DNA of 64,000 nucleotides from Erythrobasidium yunnanense (GCA_001600175.1 BCJC01000003.1:620001-684000); one strand, 5' to 3'. Shown: positions 36,323 through 46,453, counted from the first letter of the stretch. Numbers and translations: made by a program. The notes: a model not told the origin generated them from the letters alone.

Positions 36323-37324
36323 CTACGACTCCTTGAAAGGGATCACAGACTCTGTGCCAAGACCGTCCTCATAGACGAAGACAAGCGATTGAGGCACCCA
36401 TTTCTCCAAGGAAGCCATCTCATGGTCAACATCCTTCCACTGAGGAGCGCCCCGATGAGCAGGCGGAGACATTGCACAAGACAAGGATGCGTGAGTTGCC
36501 GATGCCGAATGAAACGCTTGCGGAGCGTATGCCTCGTCGTCCGGGTTCAGAAGTCCATCCACAGCTTGTTTCAGATTGTCTAGCTTGTACTGCGGTATCA
36601 GAGCAGCTTGTGGCATGACCGTCTGAAGGTCTTGAATGAGGCTGCTAAGCTTCTCCATCGGTGCAGGTAGCTGTCCAAAGGTGTTCGATCGGGAAGATGC
36701 CAGCGAAGATGACAGGGAATTGGCTTGAGTAGGAAAGGCCGAAGAGCATGTGGAAGAGAGAGGGAAGAGGATAGGGATGTGTGGTGCATCGTCCAAAAGC
36801 GAGGAATAAGGAAACGGATTGGGCATGGGTTGTTTACCGAACGATCCTCCTTGAAGAGGCAGATTCCTCTGCATCGCTGGCGCTTTCAGCATAGTTACTG
36901 AAGCACATTGAGGAGCCATGCTATGTCCAGTGATGTTCATCTCCTGAACTGCATTCTGAAGCCCAAACTCTTCCTCGTGTATCTCGGTGTACTTTCGCAA
37001 GAGCGCATCTACATCGTCCAGCTCGGCTCGCGTAGTGCTTTGTCTTCTTGCTGTCTGGTGCTTGACCGGGCTCTCCTGTACAGATTTCTTTCTGTTGTGA
37101 CCTGCCGGCTGCAAGATCCCGATAGTTGCAGCTCTTGGTCTTGACTTGACAGGTACGTAAGGACTAGTAATAAGAGCTCTTCCATCCTTTGATGTTTCAA
37201 GCGAGAGCTTTGAGCGATGTCGTCCAATCTTCTTGGGCGTGCGATTGACGCCAACGGGACTTTGGCTGACGCGGTTGGCAGAGACAGCGCCTAATGGCCG
37301 TCGAGGTGATTCCATGGTGAGCAT
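36323..37324 (-). CDS. Disordered protein with D-box-like N-terminus; possible APC/C substrate
   Basis: Single exon, 333 aa, start MLTMESPRRPLGAVSAN. RRPLGAV fits the destruction-box core (RxxLxxV) and resembles the D-box of vertebrate securin (RKALGTV). Basic Ser/Pro-rich segments follow (RTPKKIGRHRSKLSLETS, QESPVKHQTARRQS), then a short predicted coil (ELDDVDALLRKYTEIHEEE) and a low-complexity middle. A C-terminal helix is LSSLIQDLQTVMPQAAL with YKLDNLKQAVDGLL. Small size, basic N-terminus and leading D-box recall securins, but I see no certain separase pseudo-substrate motif, so I do not name it. Confidence 0.5.
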   Translation of the reverse strand: MLTMESPRRPLGAVSANRVSQSPVGVNRTPKKIGRHRSKLSLETSKDGRALITSPYVPVKSRPRAATIGILQPAGHNRKKSVQESPVKHQTARRQSTTRAELDDVDALLRKYTEIHEEEFGLQNAVQEMNITGHSMAPQCASVTMLKAPAMQRNLPLQGGSFGKQPMPNPFPYSSLLDDAPHIPILFPLSSTCSSAFPTQANSLSSSLASSRSNTFGQLPAPMEKLSSLIQDLQTVMPQAALIPQYKLDNLKQAVDGLLNPDDEAYAPQAFHSASATHASLSCAMSPPAHRGAPQWKDVDHEMASLEKWVPQSLVFVYEDGLGTESVIPFKES

Positions 37325-37496
37325 GTTGGCTCAAAAGGCTTCCAATCAGTCAGAGAAGAAGTTGCGCAAGCCGGCTCGCGCAAAGTAAACAATCAAGAAA
37401 CGATCGGCACAGTCAGGCACATGACAGCTTGAGACAAAGTGGGTACCGGTTCTGGGCATACTGCAGTATACAGTATTAGGCGCCTGTGACTGACCG

Positions 37497-38420
37497 CTAC
37501 GGTCCCATGTTCCACATTATTACATACCACCCGGGCATAAGCAATGGTTTGATGCTGTCCGAGGTTCGCCAGTCGATGGCGCCCGTAGCTTCAAGCACTT
37601 TCAGTGAACCTCCGCCAAGCAGTGGAGCTCCTATCAGGGCAGTGGGGATGAAGTGAGCTAATGCTGCAGAAATGGTGCCGAAAAAATCGGCCACTTCGAA
37701 TCCGAGAAACGCTGGATAGCCAGTGATGGGTGTGAGGATTGACAAGGCAGTACCGCAGAGTAGCCCGACAGCCGCTCCGGCTGCTCCAATGATATAGTCC
37801 GGTGCCACTAGCACACCGGCCGTAGCTAGCCCGCAGAATGCACAAGCATTGACTGTTCCAACAGCAGTGCGACGAGCAATTTCTGCAGCACTTAGGCCGA
37901 AGGCTTTCAAGAACGCCTTGGCATACTGAGACGTGTCTGTGCAGCCATCTGGAACTGCCTTGACTGCCTCGGCATGTGCTTTGACGACATTTTTGGCGCA
38001 TTTGTTGCACGCAAGACCCTTTTTGCGGCATGAGGAATGCGAGCTAAGAGTAGACGAGTTCGACTCGCTACGCTCCAGAGACGGTCTTCGAGCCGGCTGT
38101 GTTGCGCCAGTCCGGCGACGCATGTCGCCTCGCGTGGGCCCAGAGGAGACAGCAGTGGTCGGTCCGTTTGAAGGCGCCTTCTGCTTCGTAAGCATCCCGA
38201 GGGAAGCTCTCGAGGTGTCAGAGCCTGTTCTCGAAAGTTTACGAATAGAAGGAGTAGAGCAGCCACTGAAATCAGAGTCGGAGGAGGAGTCGGAGGAGGA
38301 AGACCATGACAAGGTGGTGTACTCTCTTCGGATTGCGGCCGACGGTCTGCGTTGCGCCCTTGCTTATGGAGCCGTCCCCGCCTCTCTCGAAATCGCAGAG
38401 GCCACCGCTTGTCCAGACAT
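37497..38420 (-). CDS. Ser-rich membrane protein; 5' exon unresolved
   Basis: The main exon (from about 38330 to the stop at 37497) has no early ATG; the frame reads WSSSSDSSSDSDFSGCSTP. An upstream ATG at 38420 (MSGQA, followed by GTGGCC) is the likeliest start, joined by an intron I could not fix. The first in-frame ATG is GMLTKQKAPSN. The sequence runs from a Ser/Arg-rich cytosolic tail through a Cys patch (GLACNKCAKNVVKAH) to several hydrophobic, Gly/Ala-rich segments: VNACAFCGLATAGVLVA, YIIGAAGAAVGLLCGTAL, FFGTISAALAHFIPTALIG. It ends PGWYVIMWNMGP. Looks like a small multi-pass protein of unknown family. Confidence 0.55.
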
Positions 38421-38875
38421 ATTGGCAGGGAAGTAGCGGGTGGCACGGTAGGAGGCTTGGAACTTAGTGTGATGTGTGTGCGACATCGTGTGATTCTGAC
38501 TTTACTATGCTCTGGGCTTTGTTGTGCTTGACGCCAATACTAGATCGGTGCAGACCAGAGACAAGCCTGGGAGCAATGTTTGTTTGGGTTAAGTAGGCCG
38601 CAGGTCTCAAGGGTACGTACCTTTGAGCTGTCATTGCAAGGCGTATGACCAGACCAAGGCTCGGTTCCCCTACTTGTACGTCAGCGGGATGTAGGGGAAA
38701 TTGTAAGGGCCGATACAGCTAAAGTCGAAAGTAGTCAGCTTGTCGCGTCAGCTCAAGATACGGCTTAAGATTGATGAATGAAGATAGGTGCGAGCTGATT
38801 GCCATTCACTGAAGTAATGTCCATTGAACAGAGAAGAAGACAATCCAAAACGGTTAAACAGCAAGAGCAACCAAC
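38421..38875. other. Intergenic
   Basis: Upstream of the Ser-rich membrane gene, downstream of the EGF-like gene. Nothing recognised. Confidence 0.35.
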
Positions 38876-39752
38876 CTACTTCGACACCAAGGCTAGCATA
38901 TCACTTCCTGCGCCTTCCATGAGAGCCGCTGCCGGCGCATTGTGCAGATTGACCGACGCCCTCAATCGCTTCCCGGCTGTGCGCTTGAGCATGCGGACCA
39001 TCTTTGCAGAAGCGATATGTTGGACAGAGTGTTGATTCGTCAAGGTTCTTGACTTCGCGACTGCTCCTATCGATAGACAGCTGGCATAAGGCTCGCCTGG
39101 ATTGAGTACCACGAAGCTAGAGACGACAAACATCAGCCAGGTCTGGAGCGAGGAAGGTATTGACTTACTCTTCTTGATTGCAGGTCTGCAAACATTCGTG
39201 GCGAGCCGTCTTGGCGTTGATGATGCACTCTGCATACCCATCTTCTGGCAAATAGCAACGTGCCTGTGTTCTCTGTCATCAGACGAGTGTATCTATGGGC
39301 TGTGATATGATGCAGACTTACATCTCCACATGGCAGGAAGCAATCTCTGCTGTAGAAAGCCTTGCCTTCCAGAGACGTCATTCCTTCCGGACATTGATGG
39401 CAATCGGGATAGGTTGCAGATGCGCCAAAGAAGCCAGCTTTGCACGAGGAGTAGACTGTATCACCATTGAAATCTTAGTAAATAACTGCTAGACTCCATC
39501 GGTGCATGCTCGACTCACCACACTGCGGCTGGCTTCCAACTTTCTGCATGCATTTGCCAACGCCGTTGTTCTTGCAATCGTCATTAGACTAGCGACCAGA
39601 TTATCAGCCTCGTACAAGATGCATAACGCCTGCTTAAGGCTCACAGCACACGTCTGCTTGGAAGCGCCAACTGCTCCGATGGACACCATTGCCAGCATGA
39701 TGATCGATAGGGTAGCCAGGGAGGAGTAGGAGAGTTTATAAGCGGTCGTCAT
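38876..39752 (-). CDS. Secreted EGF-like Cys-rich protein
   Basis: Start MTTAYKLSYSSLATLSIIML gives a signal peptide ending near IGAVGA. Introns of about 55-60 nt split the Cys-rich body: KQTCA joined to SNDDCKNNGVGKCM, QKVGSQPQC joined to VYSSCKAGFFGASATYPDC, HQCPEGMTSLEGKAFYSRDC, FLPCGD joined to ARCYLPEDGYAECI, then HECLQTCNQEE and PGEPYASCLSIG. The pattern CxxxDDCKNNGxxxC..CKAGFFG is EGF-like, and CPEGM.S..GKxF..DC is seen in secreted fungal Cys proteins. The tail is basic (KMVRMLKRTAGKRLR), without an obvious GPI signal. Possible apoplastic effector or wall protein. Confidence 0.68.
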
Positions 39753-40331
39753 CACCGCGCGAGACTGCTTTCTTCTGGTCTGTCTCGCCTCTCCAACTCC
39801 GCTTGTCTTTCCAACTTGCGCACAACTGCTGCTTCCCTCCGCGTATACTTTGCCTGTGAGTGACGAAGAAGTGAATCTCGCCATCTGATATGTGAAGTGG
39901 GTGGTGCTGATGCGGTAATGGGTGCAGTATAGGGTTGTGCTATCTGGGCTCGGAAGATCAACAAAGACCTCGAGCGTTGGAGTAGACAGGGCTGGTGAAG
40001 AAGAAAGAAGAGAAGAGAGAGAGCGGTCAAAAGCTCTTAACATAATTCAGCTCTTTACCGCAGTCCAAGACATCTTCAAGTGATCGAACATCGACTCTGG
40101 CATCTTGCATCATGAAAGAGATGTGTTCATGTTAACGATGAGGATGATGATATGTAGGGATGTACAGTACACAAGTTTACAGGCAGCCTGCAAACATCGG
40201 CTCGATCAGCGTGAGAAGAAGTCCATCCTTCCGACAAACACCAAACACGAGGGCTCTAATCGCCGCATCTCATGGCGATGAGCTTCATGACTCTGCTCTG
40301 TTCTGATCCTTCCTGATCTCATTGTCGCACT
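39753..40331. other. Divergent intergenic region
   Basis: Promoters of the EGF-like secreted gene (minus) and the GNAT gene (plus). Open frames of 80-180 codons on the minus strand run into the signal-peptide exon but have TTG or no starts and I treat them as chance. Confidence 0.35.
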
Positions 40332-41214
40332 ATGTTCACGTCTGGCAAGGGAAACGAGAAAGTGAACGGACAGCTACGACGTGAGAGGATGGGCCAGCTC
40401 TTGACAGCAAGCTTCGAAGCAGATCCATGCATACGATACTTTCTCAATGGCATGTCTGACAAGCAGAGAGCGGCGTACTATCCCGATTACATGGCATCTC
40501 TCGCCAAGGCTGCAGCACTAAACAAGGGCAGCTTCGATGCAATTGGCGATTTCCAGGCTGGCGCGATATGGCAAGCTTGAACAAATGTTACAGCGCAACT
40601 GCACTTGCCTCTGACGCAGCTCGCATCTTTAGGATGCCCCCAGGCCAGAAAATCGACAATCCTCTCACTTTGATACCCGCCGGGATCATCGGTGCTCTAC
40701 GCAAGCTAGGAGTGTCAGGATGTAGAGTGAGCAAACTCCCCGTGTCATTTTCATTCATTTCCTGACTCGTCAGCTTTTGCGCAGAAAATGTTGGCAGAGT
40801 ACACACCTCAGTCAGACCGCTTGAAAGCACAGGCTTTGGGCAGTCGCAAGAGGATATACTACTGTCAATTCATGGCAACGCATCCGAGCGCCCGTGGGCA
40901 AGGTGAGTCACCTGGACCAGCGCTGCTATTACTGCGTGACGCTTATCTTTGCCTTCCACCCAGGCTTGTCGAGCCAACTTATGCGCCATCAGCAAGATAT
41001 AGCCCGGAAAGAGGGTATTCCCATCTTTCTCGAAGCTACAACAATCCTTTCACGCGATATCTACCAGCACCTAGGCTTTCGAATAACTGGCGAGTTCTGG
41101 CTGGGTAGAGGTTGTGCAAACAGTAATGGAAATGCAGAGAAAGGTGGTCCAGGAGTGCAGATCTGGACTATGATCTGGGAGCCAGAGCAACATCCCGTCC
41201 CTGCTGCTTCGTAA
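40332..41214 (+). CDS. GNAT-family N-acetyltransferase
   Basis: Start MFTSGKGNEKVNGQ. Four exons: the first ends GDFQAGAI; after a GC-AG intron (40571-40632, donor GCAAGC) the split codon TGG restores AIWMPPGQKIDNP, the usual 'W-PPG' turn of this fungal GNAT group. The next intron joins GCR to KMLAEYTPQ. KRIYYCQFMATHPSARGQ joined to GLSSQLMRHQQDIA forms motif A with the Q/RxxGx(G/S) acetyl-CoA loop. PIFLEATTILSRDIYQHLGF is the C-terminal GNAT strand-helix. About 230 aa. Substrate unknown; relatives act on small molecules or peptides. Confidence 0.82.
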
Positions 41215-41646
41215 TTGCAGCGAGATCGGCGGCTTCTGTTCCTCAATTGGCAGCGACGAGCTAGCCAAGGTCAGTCAATAATATACTACTTGTGTGACCT
41301 CTGGCGACATACGGTGCTGAATCCTTATGTCGCAAGGTCTGCCTATACGTACTGTGCTGCTTCTACGCCCACCTCCTAGACGCGATGCCCCAGCAATAAC
41401 AACACGTCCGACTAGTACTGATCATGACACACCATGAATCACGTTTCTCCCGAGACTAATTCAACTTGTAACCTCGCGTACAACTCGAGAGCTGCGATTT
41501 CGAGACCGCGGCTGAGCTTACCCCTAAACGGTAAGAGCATGTGGCGACTGCGTCGATCAGTCGAAAAGCGGATAGATGAACTCGTCCTTTCTGAACATGT
41601 CAGAAGATTGCCTCTTTCTTCTCTACCGTTTCCTCACTTAACCATC
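41215..41646. other. Intergenic upstream of secreted hydrolase
   Basis: Contains an in-frame ATG (41434) that would extend the hydrolase, but the signal peptide begins at 41647, so this is read as promoter and 5' UTR. Confidence 0.4.
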
Positions 41647-43284
41647 ATGAGATCCTCCCTTTTCGCCATAGCTCTCTCAGCCGCGACGATCGTTTCGGGC
41701 ACGCCTCTCACCGAGCGCAACAACGACAAAGGTTCCAACTATGGAGGCAAAGGAAATGCTGGCTACACGCCTCGTGTTGGTCCATCCTCCGCCAAATGCA
41801 CAAGGGAATACTACGACATCACCGTGACTTCCGAGAATACACTTTTCGAGAATGTCTACAGCAACGCGAATGAGACATATCTCACTTCACTGTTGTCCAA
41901 GTTTGTTGCACAACTGCCAGCTTCAGCGGGCAACTTCACGGAAGAATTCACTGCTGCAAGCAAGAAGAGCGTCGAGGGAACATACACAATTTCCGGAACG
42001 CTCTGCACACCTACGTCAGGTGACAAGGACAATGGTGCACTTCAGCTGCTCGTTCACGGGTTAGTCTTGCTCAGATTCGATGATGTCTTACCTCTGCTGA
42101 TCCGGGTTATTCAGAATCGGCTTTGACAGTTCATACTGGGATTTTGCCGCTACCGACAAGGACTACAGTTACGTCAGTGCTGCAGCCAAAGCTGGACACA
42201 CTACCTTCCGCTATGATAGACTAGGTGGGTACAGCACAGAACGTTGTGGCGAAGCATTGCTGATGCGGGGGGTCACAGGAACCGGCCTGTCTGAGAAGCC
42301 CGCCGACACTTACAACACCGTACAAGCAGCTACCGATGTTGCTATTCTTACCGAAATTATCTCGATGCTTCAGAACGGAAAGATCGGCGGCAAGAAATAC
42401 AACAAGATTGCAGGAGTCGGACATTCCTATGGTTCCGTACAGCTTAACGCTATCACTCAAAATGTCCCTGAAGCGCTGGACACCGTCATTCTTACTGGCT
42501 TCACTGCCAACACTACATTCGTACCCGTCTATCTCACCTCGACGGCTTACTCAACCGCTAGCATCGTCGCTCCAGAGCGATTCCCTTCATCGCAGTTCCC
42601 GAACGGCTATCTCATCGTGCGTGCCCAGTGGATTGTAGCTTCGGAGAGACAAATTTTGACGATCTCGCCCGCAGACATTATCCCCTTGGACCAACCAATG
42701 TTCGTACTCCAAAGAGAGTATATCTCAGCTAGTACTGATCTACTAGTCTATAATAGTGAACTTCGCCTTCTGGCCTTACTATACCAACGAGGCTATCAAC
42801 TTGGCTCGTGCAACTGAACAGCCTGTCACTCAGGGTTAGTAATCCTTCTGACCCGACGAAAAACAGTCACTTGATACGGTATACTCGCAGGTGTCCTGTT
42901 CACATTCGGCGCCATTCCCGGCCCAGCATCAAAATATAACGGAAACGTGCACGTTGTTACCGGAGACAGAGTACGCCTGTTTAATTCGACTGTATCATCT
43001 ACGACTGACGTCATGCTCGCAGGACTGGATCTTCTGCGGACTTAACTGTATCTCTGGCGCTCCTGCTGGCTTTGACTCTATTCCTGCTGCAGTTACTCAG
43101 CTTTATCCAGCTGCTGCCAACTTCTCCGCTTATGTACCTCAGAACACTGGCCATGGCATCAACTTCCATGTCACTGCGTAAGCTAGACCCTATGGAAGCG
43201 TACGTATTCGCTAATTCCCTTCCACTCTGCAGTCCTGAAGTATACAGCGAGATGCTGTCATATCTCTCGAGAGTATTCTACTAG
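41647..43284 (+). CDS. Secreted alpha/beta hydrolase
   Basis: Signal peptide MRSSLFAIALSAATIVSGTP. Residues after it (YYDITVTSENTLFENVY) form the first strands. Exons then give LQLLVHG (oxyanion region), SYWDFAATDKDYSYV, GHTTFRYDRLG, TGLSEKPADTYNTVQAATDV and the nucleophile elbow AGVGHSYGS (GxSxG). Downstream are DTVILTGFTAN and a lid-like segment; a 3' intron set leads to NFAFWPYYTNEAI, VVTGDRDWIFCG (acid residue) and NTGHGINFH (catalytic His). The boundary between GYLI and NFAFW is unclear; several donors and acceptors compete there. Family resembles fungal secreted alpha/beta hydrolases of unknown substrate. TAG at 43282-43284. Confidence 0.75.
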
Positions 43285-43480
43285 GCGGCAGTGATTCTTT
43301 TCCCCTATAAATTGCTTACTACCTGCCCGTGCAAGATCTGTTGCATACTCTCGCCATCCCCACTGTAGCATAAAGAGGACAGAAAGGACTCTCTTGCGCA
43401 CAAATACATGATACATAGTCAATTCAATTATAAGCTGTCTTATGATTTAAGTGAATCAATTACCGGTTGTCTGCACTCCC

Positions 43481-43613
43481 ACTCACGGCGGGCAATTTGA
43501 GCTCCCGTCATCTGTGGCGAATGCCAACTGGAGGTGACATCCAGGCAAGGCCCCAGTTATAGCTCCAGTCAGCTGTCCAGTCCACTCTTCAGTCAGTCGG
43601 AAAAGAGAGATCA
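43481..43613 (+). repeat. Left arm of 133-bp inverted repeat
   Basis: Compared by eye with the reverse complement of 45318-45450: the two arms align over 133 bases without a gap and about 110 match (83%). Blocks such as GGCAATTTGA, CCAGGCAAGGCCCCAGT and CAGTCAGTCGG are identical. CTCCAGTC/GACTGGAG motifs recur within the arm. It lies between the hydrolase stop and the start of the membrane-protein gene. Confidence 0.85.
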
Positions 43614-43825
43614 GCCTACAATACCAGGAGGGGCCTCTTAAGCTGCTACCTTTACCACAATGGGTATCGCTGCTAGCGCGATAGCCAAGTGCGTGGTAAA
43701 CAAGCTGCTGTTAACGTATCCGGTAGCTAATTGCGATACTGTCATCACTCCTCCGTAGTCAGCCTACACCCGCTGGCTATAGGTGGAGATGCTACTCGTC
43801 GAGGCTTCGTACACGTGTACAGGAG

Positions 43826-45031
43826 ATGGCCAGACAGAAGGCCATACTTGTGGGCGCACAGTCTTCGGAGGAAGATAAAGAACGGGCAATTGCCAATCTA
43901 CAACAGGGTATTGAGCCAGTCAGTTCTATTTCCAATATTAAACTGGCGATATACGCAACCTTGGTCTTCTTCGTATGGGTCGGCGGCAAAACGGGCATAG
44001 CCCATGCCATGACAGTCCTTCCCTCTCTCTATTCTATTTGCGCAGCATTCGATTACGACAACGCGCTCCTCGACCTCGAGTCGCTTACAAGCTTGGGACA
44101 TCCCTCCGAAGCATTTACAAAGCTACTTGCCACTCTCAATGCCCTCGATCAAACACTCGAATGCGTCTCCGCCTTCGTCTTCCTCTTCTTCAGCGAGGAT
44201 CTACCCTACCTGACGGTCGCCACCTGGGCTCGGCTCGCCTGGACAACCATTTTCGGGCATATCTACAGAGCGGCAGATCTAGACGACTTCGCCATCATAT
44301 GTGTCGTGGTTGGGTCATTCTGCAATACTCTGTCTTTCAGCAGTGACTTCAGACATTTCCTGAAAGCCACGCTCTGCGTTGTGGCAGCAAGCCTCCCAAT
44401 TGCGGCGTCGCGCATTTTCAGGATCCGGCAGGAGCAGAGAAGCATGGAGGAGTCTGGTGAACAGACGCGAGTGTACATCTTTCGACCGGACGATGTCAGT
44501 TTGGCCGATTCTGGTCATCTCAGGGTGCTAGTGCGCTTTTCCGATCTCGGCCAAGACTACAATATCGACTTGGTGAAAGAACGACCTCAATCCAGTGGAT
44601 CAATCGGCATAGCGGTCCCGCGATGCGTTCCATGCACTTGGGACTGGTCGCGGACGAAACCTTATTACATGCCGTTCTACAATTATGGCATTGTCGGTAC
44701 CTGCGCACTTGCTCGTGAGAGAGTACGTGAGGAATTCGACAACCTCAAAGCGGAAGTTACCGGACCAGAGGCTTCTGCCAGTCCGCAGAGCAACTACTCC
44801 ATTATTCATAGATCTTGTCAAGAATTCGCCTTCTCATTGGTATCCAGACTTTGCACACCATCGACGTCCCTTCGAGCGTTCACGGCCAACCTCAAGAGCA
44901 TGGCCATCATAGCCAGTACACACCTCGCGATCACTGTCATAATAGTTGCCGTCAAATTCCTGTACCCATGTTGGGAGAGTGATCCGGTCTTTGGACCTCG
45001 TATCGAGTGTATATTGTCCAGCAGGATGTAA
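43826..45031 (+). CDS. Orphan multi-pass membrane protein inside the inverted repeats
   Basis: Open frame of 401 aa from ATG 43826 (MARQKAILVGAQSSEEDKER). Hydrophobic segments: IKLAIYATLVFFVWVGG, LECVSAFVFLFF, DFAIICVVVGSFCNTLSF, FLKATLCVVAASLPIAAS and near the end AIIASTHLAITVIIVAVKF, so four or five membrane passes with a 150-residue soluble loop (RVYIFRPDDVSLADSGHLRV, NIDLVKERPQ, YNYGIVGTCALARERVREE). An alternative start at 43660 (MGIAASAIAKCV) followed by a 127-nt GTAAAC..TACAG intron would give an N-myristoylation-type MGxxxS start. No known family recognised. It sits exactly between two 133-bp inverted repeats. Confidence 0.65.
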   Translation: MARQKAILVGAQSSEEDKERAIANLQQGIEPVSSISNIKLAIYATLVFFVWVGGKTGIAHAMTVLPSLYSICAAFDYDNALLDLESLTSLGHPSEAFTKLLATLNALDQTLECVSAFVFLFFSEDLPYLTVATWARLAWTTIFGHIYRAADLDDFAIICVVVGSFCNTLSFSSDFRHFLKATLCVVAASLPIAASRIFRIRQEQRSMEESGEQTRVYIFRPDDVSLADSGHLRVLVRFSDLGQDYNIDLVKERPQSSGSIGIAVPRCVPCTWDWSRTKPYYMPFYNYGIVGTCALARERVREEFDNLKAEVTGPEASASPQSNYSIIHRSCQEFAFSLVSRLCTPSTSLRAFTANLKSMAIIASTHLAITVIIVAVKFLYPCWESDPVFGPRIECILSSRM

Positions 45032-45317
45032 ACAAACCTTGTCAGTAGCTAGACGACAGACCCATCATCCTAGCAAGCTTTTTGGTACGTTAAGTACCCG
45101 GCGCCTGGAGGACTTCAAGCAGTTGTGCGACAAGGCTGATTTGACCCTGTCATACGTCAACTGGAAGCATACTTGTCAAACTCTCCTTGATCTGTAAGAA
45201 TCTCAGTAGCGAGTCGGTAAGAAGAATGATGAACATAACCGAGGACTGAAAGGTTTCTCTACCTGCCTCGCAGCTTGAACAGCTATACATGCACATCCGA
45301 ACCCCCGTATTCGTGGT

Positions 45318-45450
45318 TGATCTCTCTTCTCCGACTGACTGGAGGACTGGCTGGACAGATGACAGGGTTTATGACTGGGGCCTTGCCTGGAGATTACCTC
45401 CAGTCGGCAGTTGCCACAGATGACTGGAGGTCAAATTGCCGGCCGTGACT
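45318..45450 (-). repeat. Right arm of 133-bp inverted repeat
   Basis: Reverse-complement partner of 43481-43613 (about 83% identity, ungapped). Located between the stop of the membrane-protein gene and the 3' end of the small peptide precursor gene. Short similarity (GTCTGCA, AGAGATCA) extends a little beyond both ends of the arms. Confidence 0.85.
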
Positions 45451-45699
45451 GCAGACAGACTTCACCTTGCCTCCTTCTGCCGCACTTTGACGAGGAGGAA
45501 GTAGCCGCATTCGCGCACAGTACATATCCTCACCCCTTTTCTGGCCGCGCCCAACTGCTGCTTGTTGGTGCGATGTCGTTAGCGCTCTCTCAGACCTTGA
45601 AGACAAAGGCGGAGTCTCGACTCAAGATTGATGTCACTTTGCAGAAGACAGATCATCTTGAGGGCTATATTCAATGCTACATGCAAACGGTCCAGCCGA

Positions 45700-46023
45700 C
45701 TAGCCTATTCTGCAGCCTCTGAGCAAGCCGGATCCACCACAATTACCAGCGGCATCGCAGTCCTCTCGCTTCGCCTTAATGCGAGGAAGTGTGTGGTCCT
45801 GAAAAGCGGGTCAGTCTCAGCGCTGGTATCGCATAGGCCTCAGCACGTAAATGCCCCTCAGACTCACGCTGCACGGCATGCCAGCCTCACAATCTACTCC
45901 TCTCTCGCTGAGCTGCGGTACCGGATCGAGCAAGTCAACATCTCTTGCGACATTGACAGCTCCGGTGTTGGAAGCGCTGACTAGCAGGGTAGCAGCTACG
46001 ACGATGAAAGGACCAGCTCTCAT
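45700..46023 (-). CDS. Small secreted Cys-rich precursor with dibasic processing sites
   Basis: Two exons, 46023-45868 and 45798-45700 (intron GTGAGT..TTTCAG, 69 nt), 84 aa. A signal peptide (PFIVVAATLLVSASNTGA) is followed by a pro-segment (RDVDLLDPVPQLSER) and two related Cys cores: GVDCEAGMPCS after SER, and EDCDAAGNCGG after IKAKR. Five Cys in the mature part. The KR at residues 60-61 fits Kex2, and the arrangement (signal, pro-region, repeated short cores) recalls Kex2-processed fungal peptides. It lacks the CaaX box of basidiomycete pheromones (ends CRIG). No family recognised; a secreted peptide or effector is inferred. Confidence 0.6.
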
Positions 46024-46453
46024 GGTAAAGCGAGGTGTCGTGAAGAATCGGTGAGGTGGTGTGTGTGAGTATTGAAATGCGTGAGAAACAAGGCCTACGT
46101 TGACGATAAATGTGGGAGCTTTTATCCCCCGCTCACACGGAAATCATCCTTTTCGCGACCTTTCTATCCCAGCACTCCTTTCGCGCCGTTAGCAGCCCTG
46201 TGATGGTGTGTTGCCGGGCTTTCGGATCTGCAACGTTGCAAGCTTGACGGTTCAGGGGCGCTCTGGACCTTCCAAGTCGCCAGCTGAACTTCGGTCTTTA
46301 GCCATCATAAGTCGGGAAAGCCCCAGTTCCGGATCTTTCGCGATGCAAATTCACTTCCTCATGGCGCGATAGCTTATCGATTCCCATCACGGTACTTTCC
46401 CGTCCCCACGAAGACGGCTCCCTCTCAAGAATATACGCTCTATCCGTTCGACT
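46024..46453. other. Divergent intergenic region
   Basis: Promoters of the peptide precursor (minus) and the next orphan (plus). Nothing specific recognised. Confidence 0.35.

Larger units (their letters stand above)
43481..45450. mobile_element. Candidate inverted-repeat-bounded unit carrying a membrane-protein gene
   Basis: A 1.97-kb segment bounded by two 133-bp inverted arms with a single gene between them. No transposase or integrase motif is visible in that gene, and I see no convincing target-site duplication outside the arms. It could be a non-autonomous DNA element that captured a gene, the relic of an inverted duplication, or paired regulatory/insulator sequences. DNA element or inverted duplication cannot be told apart from this window alone. 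Confidence 0.4.

Noticed and set aside
41434-41646. N-terminal extension of the secreted hydrolase
   Set aside because: It would bury the signal peptide that begins at 41647.
43481-43613. Reading the inverted repeats as part of an LTR-type or other retroelement
   Set aside because: The arms are inverted, not direct, are only 133 bp, and no reverse transcriptase, integrase or capsid-like sequence lies between them.
45700-46023. Basidiomycete lipopeptide mating pheromone
   Set aside because: The precursor has a secretory signal and ends CRIG rather than a normal CaaX box, so it does not match that family.
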